A DNA stretch of 64,000 nt from Tritrichomonas musculus (GCA_039105265.1 JAPFFF010000058.1:248001-312000); one strand, 5' to 3'; shown: positions 30,030-41,180, counted from the first letter of the stretch. Made by a program: numbers and translations. Notes: generated by a model from the sequence alone, not told the origin.

Positions 30030-31343
30030 CTAAGGTTTGTGAATATATTGATGAATATAGAAGATATCGCTTCTTTGATCTGGGTTAGGTGATGTGCTTG
30101 ATTGTGATATAATTATAAACTTATCTTCGTGATTATTCAAAAAAGAAGAATCAATATAAGTGTCACCATAATATGATGGTTTAATTTCCATAACTTCTTG
30201 AATTAACCTTCCTAAGGCGTATATGTCTGTTTTAAGTGGATTAGAAGGAATTTGTTGAAGAATTTCTGGTGCAGCATAGTTTTGAGTTCCTTTATTAATG
30301 ATAAGTAAGGATGACGAATCAATGTTTCTTTTCGAAAAAGCCAAATCACAAATTTTGGGTGTAAGATCATCAGAAAGTAATATGTTTTTGGTCTTAATGT
30401 CGCCATGAGCCATATTATTGAAATGCATGTAATATAATCCATCTATGATTCCACTTAAAATAGATATTCTCAAACTACGACTAGGGCGATTTTGTTTGAG
30501 AAAATTAGACAAATCACCATTTTTGCAATAATCAAGTATAAGTACACAATATCTTTTTCCGTCATTGCCAAGAACATTTTTGAATGATTCATGAATATTG
30601 ATGATGTTATTATGTTTGAGACTTTGATGATTCATAATTTCATTTTCAATATCTTCATTATTGCCATCTTGCATAGGAATTATTTTAGCAGAAAACTTTG
30701 CACCTGACTTAATATCTTGAACAAGAAAAACAATGGAAAATGCTCCAGAACCAATATAATCTATGCAAACGTAATGTTCGAATTGTGACAATGGAAATTT
30801 TTTTCCATAAGCGCTTGTTTGATTATCGTCGTGAAGCTGCACACAAAATGGCATTGTGGTCTCCACTCGGATGTTATCATTATGGAAAGAGCTTTCCGTC
30901 TGAAAAGTATTCATGTTAGATTCTAAGGTAGGTACAATGGAATCCATCATGTTATATTGGAAATCAGTTGAATCTGGTTGTGATTGTTTTGAAATCAAAT
31001 AATTATATCTGTTTTTAACTTGATTTGGTTTCTTCTTCATTAATTTAGCAATAGTGGGCCATTTTGGGCCAATTTGTTCCTTTTTTAAAAGAAGAGTTTG
31101 TTCTTCTTCATGCGTCCAATTAGAACTTTTTTCATCTACTAAAGTGTTTATTTTTCCTCTAATTTCTCTTTTACTTCTGCCTGGAAAGTTTAAAGCAAAA
31201 AGATCAATGTCTAATTTCTCTGGGTCTTTTTCTCCAATAAGGTTGTTCAATAGATTAGTTTCTTCTTGAGAAAATGGAGTATTATAACTGCATTTCGGTT
31301 TTTGCTTAGCTTTCTTATAATTTTCCCGATTACTAGTAATCAT
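30030..31343 (-). CDS. Myb (SANT) DNA-binding domain fused to a protein kinase
   Basis: A 437-residue protein joining two functions rarely found together. Residues 23-115 hold two Myb-type repeats (FSQEETNLLNNLIGE; NWTHEEEQTLLLKKEQIGPK, then WPTIAKLMKKKPNQVKNRYN), the R2R3-like arrangement common in trichomonad regulators. From about residue 185 a protein kinase domain follows: Gly loop IGSGAFSIV, ATP Lys in FSAKII, catalytic loop MAHGDIKTKN (HRD replaced by HGD, near 312), metal site CDLAFS (DFG replaced by DLA, near 332), and AAPEIL. The catalytic Asp, Lys and Asn are kept, so activity is possible despite the DFG change. I start at the ATG at 31343; the longer frame begins with GTG. One frame spans both domains with no stop. 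Confidence 0.85.
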   Translation of the reverse strand: MITSNRENYKKAKQKPKCSYNTPFSQEETNLLNNLIGEKDPEKLDIDLFALNFPGRSKREIRGKINTLVDEKSSNWTHEEEQTLLLKKEQIGPKWPTIAKLMKKKPNQVKNRYNYLISKQSQPDSTDFQYNMMDSIVPTLESNMNTFQTESSFHNDNIRVETTMPFCVQLHDDNQTSAYGKKFPLSQFEHYVCIDYIGSGAFSIVFLVQDIKSGAKFSAKIIPMQDGNNEDIENEIMNHQSLKHNNIINIHESFKNVLGNDGKRYCVLILDYCKNGDLSNFLKQNRPSRSLRISILSGIIDGLYYMHFNNMAHGDIKTKNILLSDDLTPKICDLAFSKRNIDSSSLLIINKGTQNYAAPEILQQIPSNPLKTDIYALGRLIQEVMEIKPSYYGDTYIDSSFLNNHEDKFIIISQSSTSPNPDQRSDIFYIHQYIHKP

Positions 31344-31634
31344 CACTAAAGAAAAATGATTTTCAAAATTTTTAATCGTTTTTAACACAAAATAAAAATG
31401 TTGTCAATTTCACCTAAAGGCGAAATATTTTACATTACTCTCAAGTAGGGTTTTTAATAACCGATTTTTAATTGAAAATATAATTTGTAAAATATACAAA
31501 ATCAATTTTATATATTATTGAATATTTTAATTTGTACTAGCATATTACATTTAAAAATAAATTATTTTTAATATTACTAATATAATATTAGAAATAATTT
31601 GAAAATATTATGGAAAATTATATCAATTGAACAA

Positions 31635-32266
31635 GAAGGGGCGAAGCTCTTCGACCGTTAACCTTTTTCATGGAACAGAGTTAATAATTGAGAACAGAGT
31701 TAAAGAAAAAATTGAATGAAAAACTTCTTTTTGCTCAGAAAGTAAAAAACATAATTTTCTATGTGAACTTCAATACGATGTTATAAAACGCAATAAAAAT
31801 AAATAAAAATACATTTATTAATGTAAGATATAAAATTGTATGCCAATTTATATGGCCAATCTTTTGATATCAAAATTATTTCATAATATTTGGCTTTTTT
31901 AGAACAAATAATATTAAATATTTAATCAATAATCGAGATTATTTAAAATACAAAAAGAATTATCTTTAAATTTTAAGCATATATCCAAAAAACAACGAAT
32001 AAAAATTAAAAGAAAAAAATTCAATGAATTCAAAAAGTTTGGAAATTTTATAAAATTTAAAAAAAATTAAACCGTTTTTAATATGGTCAATATTTACTTA
32101 CACGATTAACAATTCAATGATTTTTATAAAAATAAAAATACCTATATCTTTTTTTTCACCATATAAAAATGAATACAATTTGGAAAAATAATCTTAACAG
32201 CAAATAAATATAATGATATAAAATTATAAAATGAATCGTATTGAAAATCAGGAGCTTCGCCCCTTC
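31635..32266. mobile_element. Possible small element bounded by a 15 bp inverted repeat
   Basis: GAAGGGGCGAAGCTC at 31635-31649 is found inverted and perfect at 32252-32266. These are the most GC-rich bases in the area. The outer flanks are also loosely similar in inverted orientation (CAATTGAACAA and TTTGCTCAAT). The interior of about 600 bases has no gene. The core GCGAAGC is shared with the hairpins at 35242 and later. Confidence 0.4.
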
Positions 32267-32313
32267 TATTGAGCAAATTATGCAAAACTTAATTCTTATC
32301 CGAATTAATTGAT

Positions 32314-32353
32314 GATGTCGACCAGTTTTTCGTGATGTCGACCGGTTTATCGT
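32314..32353. repeat. Two tandem 20 bp units
   Basis: GATGTCGACCAGTTTTTCGT is followed directly by a second unit with two differences. Only two copies are present. Confidence 0.7.
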
Positions 32354-32538
32354 CAAACTATAGATAAGAAAGTTTGAAAGAAATCAAGGAAGTTTCTGAT
32401 CACTTAATTAACGGCCATCTTAATCCACGAAGTTGTCTATTTTAAAAATTCCACGTTCGACCAAAAATATTTTTCAAATTAAATTTTTTATACCTTCTTT
32501 ATATAAACATTTATTATAATAATTCAAAAAATCAGGTC

Positions 32539-32569
<31 letters not shown>

Positions 32570-32592
32570 CTAAACATTTTTTAATACTGTCT

Positions 32593-32839
32593 ATTGAAAA
32601 ACCTTAGGGCATACTCAATTAACCTTAGGGAATATTGTATACTTCTCAGAAATTGCCTCAAAAAAATATATAAAAACATTTTAAAAAGTGAAAACAATAA
32701 ACTGTCTGTTCTTAACGTGTTTTTATTTTTGGAACTTTTTATATAAGAAGTTTTTTCATTTTAACAAATTTTGAATGTGTTTCTGAGAAGTATACAATAT
32801 TCCCTAAGGTTAATTGAGTATGCCCTAAGGTTCTTCAAT
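32593..32839. mobile_element. Fold-back element with 60 bp inverted arms
   Basis: Arms at 32593-32652 and 32780-32839 are inverted copies with a single mismatch over 60 bases. Each arm contains ACCTTAGGG twice. The 127-base centre is AT-rich and has no gene. A T-run of 28 lies at 32542-32569, just outside. Such near-perfect arms indicate a recent fold-back MITE. The superfamily is not known. Confidence 0.75.
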
Positions 32840-33415
32840 TGATGGTATCACAAAATATCAATTTTTTTGAGAAGAGAGTTAATTAAAATATTAATATATT
32901 GATTATGACTGAAATATTCTGAAATATTTAGGATATTTTAGGATTTAATGCACTATTAGGATATTATATATTAGTAATTATTTAATTAAATTCAAATATC
33001 AAATATTTATTTGTATATTTATAGATAATCAATATATAAAAGTATTAGTTTTATGTTAATATAAAATTATCTTCAAAAGAAAAACTAATACCCATTACTC
33101 CCACGAATTTAGTGAGTTTGCGTATTCAATACTATTCAATTTTCAGAAACATAATTATTTTTTGTGATAAATACATTCAAAAAAGAATTATCATTGAATT
33201 TTTTTTATAATGCCTTTGTTTATAACTTCATAAAAAAAAAAATATATATTTCTGTTATTTTGAATTTTTATTGTATAATTTAAATATTCTATTTAAATTT
33301 CTAAAAAAATTATCAAAATATCAAATATTTCGATAAATATTTATTCAATCATTAATTCAAATAATTTATGTAATTTATAAATACAAAAATATCTTGCTAT
33401 CCTATAAAAATACAC

Positions 33416-34903
33416 TTTTAAAAATAGGGTGGTCAAATCGGCCCAAAATAATATTTTTTAAAAATCATGGGCCAAAATGTGGGTCAAGATGGGTTAATGT
33501 GGGTCAAAAATAATCATTAAATATCACATATATTTTTTTTAAATATATAAATATATTAATATAATTATCGTTTTATATCTTTTTAAAAGTATTTTTTTCT
33601 GCTAATTTAATAAATTGAATGCGATAAAACTATATTAAATTATATCTAATTTGATAGTTTTTTTATCGTTTTCATCAGAAATATTGAGTATCCAAAAAAT
33701 AAATATATCTTCCTAAAAGTTTTTAATATTAAATAAACTAACCTATTTTTATTATATATAATGGTCATAAATATAATTTAAATAAATAAAACAATAAAAA
33801 ACATATATAAAATTTTGGCCCAACTTGGCCCAAGTCAGCCCAAGTTGGCCCAAATTTTTTGGGCTAACTTTTCTCATAAATTTTGAATAATTCAGAGGAT
33901 ATTTGGCAATTAAATTTGGGCCAACTTGGGCCAAAATTTTGCATTCAAAATAAATTAATATATCAGTATATTTATATCTTCCTATGAAGTTAAGAGGCTA
34001 TTTAAGAATTAAAATAATAATAATTAAAGATATCCTTAATTATTATATTATTATTTAACTTTTCATTAGTAAATATGAAATGTATTTCTAAAATTATGAT
34101 TATATGACATAAACAAAATGTTTAATGCAGCTTTTTTATTTTAAACATTTGAGATATTAAATTATCTGATAAAATTTATCATTTTTTTTCATATGTTGAT
34201 CATTATTTTGGCACCAATTTTCATTTCAAAACATTTTTTTGAGGTAAAATCATATAATTTTGATAAAATGAGATGAATTAATATAATTATTCGATATGAC
34301 TTTATCTTTTTATAGTTTAGGAAAAACATACAGAAATTTTCTAAGTGGTATAATTGTTATTAGATACCACTTGTTCGACTCAACCCTGTGCCTTATTTTT
34401 TTAAAACTATTTAAAATAAAATTTATATTAATTTAAAACTTTGTTAAACGCATCCAAAAGCTAAATATTGCATTAGTGCTATCTTAATTTTATTATATTC
34501 TGCTTTTAACTGAAATTCTTCAAAATTTTTAATATCAATAAGATGAGAAAAAAAAAAAAATACAAGCAAATAAATCATAATGAATTAATCAAATATATAT
34601 GGGAAAATTCAAAATATATGAAATAATGAATTTGATCAACCCAATAAAAATACCTGTTTTATTTTAGGTAAAAAATTGACCTCAACGATCAATATTTTTT
34701 AAAATTTTCTCTTCTCCCTCCCACGCTCGACAACATTTTTCGCAAACTAAAAAAAAAAAAAAAAAAAAAAAAAGCAATTATTTGACCTTTTTTGATCGTT
34801 ATTACTTGAAAAAAATTGAGAGGATATTTGGTGACCCAATTACTACGTTTTTTTTGACCCATTTTTCTTTTTTTGGCCCACCCAGTGCCACCCTATTTAA
34901 AAA
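33416..34903. mobile_element. Possible 1.5 kb TIR element rich in GGGCCAA motifs
   Basis: The left edge reads TTTTAAAAATAGGGTGG and the right edge is its inverted partner CCACCCTATTTAAAAA, with GGCCCA or TGGGCC just inside both ends. Clusters of TTGGCCCAA and TTGGGCCAA, partly palindromic, lie at 33810-33935. An A-run of 25 lies at 34749-34773. No transposase is visible. The inverted ends are short, so the limits are tentative. Confidence 0.4.
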
Positions 34904-35241
34904 TGTTTTTATTCTTTTTTTTTTTTTTTTTCATATAGTATATTTAATTTTTTTTTGTTTATTTTGATTTTTTTTCGGTCAAAAAGTTTCCACAATTTGA
35001 GAGAGTGAAAAATAATCATGAACTTTTTCTTGGAGCAAAAAATAAAACATAACTTTTTCTTAAAGATAAAAAATAAAATAACTTTTTGATGCAAAATGTT
35101 TATGACAGGAGAAACCAAATTGACCCTCAATTATTTTTCTATTTATTTTAATCGTTTGTTTTTATAGAATACTTGCTTAAAATAGAACAATGCTCTTGAA
35201 AGAAAAATATATTATTACGCCATTATTATCTAAAGCATAGA

Positions 35242-35268
35242 CACTTTTTGAGCGAAGCTCAAAAAGTG
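35242..35268. repeat. Perfect hairpin 1 of copy 1, loop GAA
   Basis: Arms CACTTTTTGAGC and GCTCAAAAAGTG close a GAA loop. The central GCGAAGC is the well-known unusually stable DNA mini-hairpin. Confidence 0.85.
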
Positions 35269-35361
35269 GCGTTTCTTGCAATTTCCTCAAATCAGATATT
35301 CAAATATCAAAGCCAGCTATAACCAAGTTATTACATAACCGAAATGAATCTTATGCTTGGA

Positions 35362-35388
35362 CACTTTTTGAGCGAAGCTCAAAAAGTG
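35362..35388. repeat. Perfect hairpin 2 of copy 1, loop GAA
   Basis: Same 12 bp arms and GAA loop as hairpin 1. The matching hairpin in copy 2 has loop TTC. Confidence 0.85.
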
Positions 35389-35486
35389 GCCCTTTATTAT
35401 TTTCAAATTTGATTTTTTTTCAAAACTTACATAAATCAACTTCCATGAAGAAAACAAATGAAACATTATACCTAATAGATCTCAAG

Positions 35487-35525
35487 AATGACAACTTTTT
35501 GAGCAAAGCTCAAAAAGTTGTCATT
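35487..35525. repeat. Perfect hairpin 3 of copy 1, loop AAA
   Basis: Arms of 18 bases (AATGACAACTTTTTGAGC and its complement) close an AAA loop. The matching hairpin in copy 2 has loop TTT. Confidence 0.85.
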
Positions 35526-35634
35526 AAATGATATTAATTATTAATTGAATTTCAAAATACAAAAAACATTTATGTATGTTCAATGATTATAGTTTATTAA
35601 ATGATTTATGATGATATCGCGAGTTAGTTTTCTT

Positions 35635-35677
<43 letters not shown>

Positions 35678-35693
35678 CATATAGTATATTTAA

Positions 35694-37088
35694 AGTCGAA
35701 TTCAAAAAGCTTGGGACAACTTCTCAATTAAATTCTGATAAAAGTGAAAAACACAATCTTCTTTTCAATTATTTTTTTTTCTTTATTTATTGAGGCCTTA
35801 TTAAGGTATTCATTCAATTTTGTAGTATTCAAAAAGTGACAACGAAAATACATATTTTGCGAAATATATCATTATAAATTTTAATTTTTTTTATTAAATA
35901 TTCATAAAATTAATAATATCATTATATAATATATTTAAATTATTGTATATCTTGCTAAAAGTAGAGATAATTTCATAAATAATCACTCAGCTAATCTTTT
36001 CAACCTGAGTTAAAATTTGAAAAATTGGCCATATTTTTTGATTTTAAAAAGATTTATTTTAAAAAATCAAAAATTCCGACGCTGGGGACTTTATTTTGGA
36101 TAGATTTTTTCTTTGAATACTTTACATATTTTTACTTTTCAGAAATCTTTATTTTCTCACAATTTTACAATTGTTTATATCTTACAATCTCACAATTATT
36201 TCTTAAAAAAATGCTCAATATTCTGAAGCATATAATAATTTCATAGAATTGATCTCAATTTTCTGATGATTCAAATATTTCATAAAAAATAAATTCAATT
36301 TAATAAATTAACTAAAAAATATATCTTATATTTTAAATTGGATTTTCCTCATATTTGCTATAATATTTATACAAAACATCATTTTTTTTCTAAACTTATC
36401 AAATTGTAAAATTTTCATTCAAAAAGAAAAATTAGTTTATTTTTATATCATACGTCAATTTTACCATTATATTTAGTAAATAAATTTTTTATCATCATAT
36501 ATTTTATTATATTATAATATGATAAAATATACTGCTTTTGTTCAACCTTAATATGGTCTATTTATTGAGTTATATTCACTAAAATTCCAATCAATAGTGA
36601 AAAAATGTTTCCAATACGAGCCAAAACATATATTACTGAACTTTCAATTTATAGCGCAATACTTAAAAATCGATGATCATCAACTATTATGTAAATTCAT
36701 GATCAAAAAATAGTATTTGAGCAAGTGTTTACAAAAGAAATTCTATTTTAATATCATTGCAGGCTTTACAATGCGTTTTCTAGTGAATTAGTGCAAAGAT
36801 CTATGATAATTTTCACCAAAGATAGGTAAATTGTATTTTTTTGAGGATTTTTTCCTTACAAAAATATGGATTAATGATAGATACAACATTAACCATATGA
36901 AAAAATATATGTTTTTATATAAAAATGATCTTTTATTCTTTGTTTTTTTATTATTTTCCCCTTTTTCCCCTTTAGCAATTCAATTTTTTTCAATGTATCT
37001 CACAAAAAAAATCATTCATGATGGGACAAAATTGAATACTTTTCAGTATATATTTAAAAAGTTTGTCCCAAGCTTTTTGAATTCGACT
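35694..37088. mobile_element. 1.4 kb non-autonomous TIR element at a TTAA target (piggyBac-like)
   Basis: Perfect 26 bp inverted ends lie at 35694-35719 and 37063-37088, beginning AGTCGAATTCAAAAAGCTTG. TTAA directly flanks both sides (35690-35693 and 37089-37092). An uninterrupted version of the target, CATATAGTATATTTAA followed by a T-run and GTTTATTTTGA, is present at 34932-34966, so the insertion can be seen against its empty site. TTAA duplication is the hallmark of piggyBac elements, but the ends lack the usual CCC start. The interior is AT-rich with only short frames and no transposase. Confidence 0.7.
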
Positions 37089-38811
37089 TTAATTTTTTTT
37101 GTTTATTTTGAAAGGGAGGCCAACGAAATTGAATGAATTTAGAATTTTCTATTATTTTCCATTTATCTCATTAAAATAAGTACATTTACAAATAATAACT
37201 ATTTATTTAATATTTGTATTAAATATTGTTAATAATATTTTGTTTTATTTTGGTCAATGCATCAATATCCATAATATCCGATCTGCTAAAATGAGATATA
37301 TCCTGAATTAAATATGAGTTTTAATTACTTGGTATATAAATATGCAATATTTAAGCAATCGTTTTTTAAATAATTTTGTTTTTCGTTGAGATACCTTTGA
37401 TACAAAAAATTTTGTAAGAGCATTTTAAAAAGAAAATATCTAAAAATTGGCACATCCTTTTATAAATTAATTCTTTATTTATATTTATAAAATAAAAATA
37501 GAACTAATAAAAAAATTAATATTTAAATCCTAACTCAAATTATTGAGAAATATGTATTTTATTTCAATAAAAACAAAATAAAGCCGATCTAAAAAACAAA
37601 AATGGCCTTGATTCTTTCAAAAAAAGATTTATTTTGTAATTAAATTCTATATATGCAACATACATGATTTAAATATATTGATTTCTAAAAGTAACGTTGA
37701 AATAATTACATTATGGAGAGATTCATATCATGAGTTCCATCAAATTAAAATATTTCATTCCATAATTAGAGGTGAAATATTATATACTTATAGTATATTT
37801 ATAATTAAAAATCAAAGTCATGATTCGTTTGACTGTTATCATATTGCGATTTATATAGCTTTACATTTAAATTAAAATCGCAAACAAATTACAATAATTG
37901 ATTATATATATCAATTATACTCCATTAATGCTTTAAACATATTTGATTTTTCCCGTCTTATGATAATTTCAACCAATTAAGAAAATTTTAATTTATTTGT
38001 TTTTTGCTTTCAAAACACAAAAAATTGTTTTATTATAAACATTCAGATCTTATTCCGTAAAAAAGTTATTTAATTTAAGATGATTTACTATGTGAATAAA
38101 AAAAATCCAATGATTTTTATTCTTAATATAATTGTTTATTTTATGAATGAATATATAAAAATATATTTTGATTTTAAATTTATAATATTTGAAGATTATT
38201 GAGAAATAAGAAAAATATTATTTTTATATTTCATTCAAATTAATTCAATTTTTAAAAAATAAAAATATCTAATTATTTAAAATAAAATAAAAGTAATCAT
38301 CAGATGCATTAGTAATTAATTTTAATATATATATTAATATTAGAATATATAATTTCCAATATAACTGTACTTTGAGTTAGATGTGAAAGTTTTAGTTGGC
38401 ATCCCTTTTTATTTTGATTTTTTTTCGGTCAAAAAGTTTCCACAATTTGATAGAACGAAAAATAATCATGAACTTTTTCTTGGAGCCAAAAATAAAACAT
38501 AACTTTTTTTTAAAGATAAAAAATAAAATAACTTTTTGATGCAAAATGTTTATGACAAGAGAAACCAAATTGACCCTCAATTATTTTTCTATTTATTTTA
38601 ATCGTTTTTTTTTATAGAATACTTGCTTAAAATAGAACATTGTTCTTGAAAGAAAAATATATTATTACGCCATTATTATCTAAAGCATAGACACTTTTTG
38701 AGCGAAGCTCAAAAAGTGGCGTTTCTTGCAATTTCCTCAATTCAGATATTCAAACATCAAAACCAGCTATAACCAAGTTATTACATAACCGAAATGAATC
38801 TTATGCTTGGA

Positions 38812-38838
38812 CACTTTTTGAGCTTCGCTCAAAAAGTG
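38812..38838. repeat. Hairpin 2 of copy 2, loop inverted to TTC
   Basis: Arms identical to copy 1, loop TTC instead of GAA, which is what a clean inversion of the hairpin would give. Confidence 0.85.
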
Positions 38839-38936
38839 GCCCTTTATTATTTTCAAATTTGATTTCTTTTCAAAACTTACATAAATCAACTTCCATGAAT
38901 AAAACAAATGAAATATTATACCTAATAGATATCAAG

Positions 38937-38975
38937 AATGACAACTTTTTGAGCTTTGCTCAAAAAGTTGTCATT
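38937..38975. repeat. Hairpin 3 of copy 2, loop inverted to TTT
   Basis: Eighteen-base arms as in copy 1, with loop TTT instead of AAA. Confidence 0.85.
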
Positions 38976-40920
38976 AAATGATATTCATTATTAATTGAAT
39001 TTCAAAATACAAAAAACATTTATGTATGTTCAATGATTATAGTTTATTAAATGATTTATAATTATATCGCGCGTTAGTTTTCTTGTTTTTTTTTTTTTTT
39101 TTTTTGATAAATTTATTGAATTTTTTTAATGATTATGATTCATTTCAAGATGTTTTAGGTTAAATTAATTCCATTAAATTTAACTGCTATATTTCTCTTT
39201 TTTAAAGAAGTTAATCATATTAATGATAAGTTTATGATCAGAAAATGCATTATTTCTTATTTATAGAAGTGCGGGAACTATAAAAAGTCTCCAATATCTT
39301 TTATTTTTTAATATTATATTATTTGCTCTATATAGAATATAAAAAACATAAAATTAAAATTATTTATTCGACAGGTGTAGTTTTATAAACATTGTAGTTT
39401 TTAATTGTAAACTATTGAATATGGAAATAATAAGGACAATATATTTGGATCAAATAGATAACTGAAACTGACTTTTTAACATAAATACAAGTTATTTTAA
39501 ATCTAATATCAGTGTATTAAATGTTCTTTATATTATTTTACATTAATTAAGATATAATTATTATCTCGTTGATCAAATAGGAATAAGAAAAAAGAATGAA
39601 AATGATTATAAATACAGATTATTTTATGTAAATATAAAGTTTATTTGGGTAATATATCAAAATAATCAAAAAAAATCTTCAATTAATTTTGAGAAATATA
39701 CTTTCTTTTAGATAAAAAAGTGATTAACTTATGGTAAATACTTTACTTAAGTAGATTATAATTTTTTTCAATAAATTTTGATGAAAACTTCTTTAATGGA
39801 AAAATCATATTAAATTTTCTCTTCATATTTATAGAATATACTTGAATAAGTATTTAGGAAGTGTTATATGTCTTTTGTTTCTTGAAATTTCGCATAAATT
39901 ACTTTAAAATAAATAAAATAAAGAAACAAAACATAAAAAAAATTGAATTACCTAAAAAGTTGATACTTCTTAAAAAGTCAATCGAAAATTATCAAAAAGT
40001 GAACCGAAAAATAAATTCACAATTTTATTGAAAGGTCAATATTTTTATGACGACGATCAATAAATAATAGAATTAATTATTATTATTAAAATATATATAT
40101 CTTAATTTTTACCGTTAAAATTCATATAAAAGAATATATTTATAATTATTATGAAATATATTTTATTATAGCAAAGTTATAGAAAATACCTTTGATAGGA
40201 AAAGACTGTCTACCCTTCTAAAAAAAATAACCTTTTCAAATTAAAATGTATCAATATCTTAATATATTATGAATATGAATACTTTGCCGGAAATAAATGT
40301 AAATATAAATAAAAAATAAACAATTAAAAATAGATTTATATTATAAAAAATAAAACATAAAAACAAAACCATTTTATATAAAAAATTTAATATATAAAAA
40401 ACTATATTTCACTTGGAATTCGATATTATATGTTGATAAAAACGCAATCATATACAATTTATTAAAAGGAAACAATTTTTTGGAAATTTCAAATAATTTC
40501 CAAAATACGCTTTTTTTAATTCTATTATAATATTTTGATAATCAAGCTTCATTATAACCAAAATATTGCAAAATTTTCTTTTTTTATATTTTCCATTTAA
40601 AAGATATAATATCCCATTAAAATGAATTTCTTCAAAATTTACTCAAAGTCAGCCTAGTTGATTTTCATGTAATATTCAATAAATATTATCATTTATACTT
40701 GATATAATTTATTTTTTGAATCTAATATCTTTATATCATATGTCGATTATTCCCAATTTTTAAAATATTTCTCCCAAAGATTAAAAATGATCTTAAAAAA
40801 ATACTGGTAACATAATAATTTATTTTTCTAAATTGCATTAAAATTTATAATTGTTTTTTTAAAACATGGCGTTTTTGAAAAAACGAGTTTTTTAATTTTA
40901 CCTGGCAGAAGGTCAAATGT

Positions 40921-40961
40921 GGCGTTTTTGATTTTTTTAAAAAATTTTGATCAAAAACGCC
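40921..40961. repeat. Hairpin with GGCGTTTTTGAT arms
   Basis: GGCGTTTTTGAT at 40921 and its inverted copy ATCAAAAACGCC ending at 40961 form 12 bp arms around an AT-rich loop. GGCGTTTTTGA also occurs nearby at about 40868 and 41006, so this is a small cluster of one motif. Confidence 0.65.
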
Positions 40962-41143
40962 TTTAGAAAAAGTGAAAAAATGAGTAGTTGGAAAAAAATT
41001 GAATAGGCGTTTTTGATTTTTCCCCATTTATTCTGCATTTTGTAGAAAATTGAACAACTTGAATTTTGAAATTAAACTTATTTTAATATGCAAAAAGCTT
41101 ATACAGTCTATATTTTTATATTAGAAGAACAAATTTAAAAAAG

Positions 41144-41178
<35 letters not shown>
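41144..41178. repeat. A-run of 35
   Basis: Homopolymer 100 bases beyond the 3' end of the giant surface-protein gene. Other long runs in the window are T28 at 32542, A25 at 34749, T42 at 35636 and T20 at 39086. Confidence 0.8.

Positions 41179-41180
<2 letters not shown>

Larger units (their letters stand above)
34957..35635. repeat. Hairpin-bearing 680 bp repeat, copy 1
   Basis: Direct repeat of 38407-39085, with a constant offset of 3450 bases and no net length change. About two dozen differences are seen by eye (roughly 96% identity). It holds three perfect hairpins. No gene is present, and no LTR-type ends or flanking virus genes were seen. Confidence 0.8.
34932..35677. repeat. 746 bp unit delimited by T-run plus CATATAGTATATTTAA
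   Basis: The sequence CATATAGTATATTTAA, preceded by a T-run, occurs at 34932 (T17) and again at 35678 (T42), defining one full unit. The second unit starts at 35678, is interrupted by the TTAA-flanked element and resumes at about 37093 for some 17 bases before diverging. Most of this unit is also copied at 38404-39105. Confidence 0.6.
38407..39085. repeat. Hairpin-bearing 680 bp repeat, copy 2
   Basis: Second direct copy of the unit at 34957-35635, in the same orientation. Its hairpins lie at 38692-38718 (loop GAA), 38812-38838 (loop TTC) and 38937-38975 (loop TTT). The last two loops are the reverse complement of those in copy 1. It ends in a T-run of 20 (39086-39105). Confidence 0.8.

Noticed and set aside
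34957-39085. Two direct repeats as the long terminal repeats of a retroelement
   Set aside because: There are no TG and CA type ends, no primer site, and no reverse transcriptase, integrase or capsid-like sequence between them.
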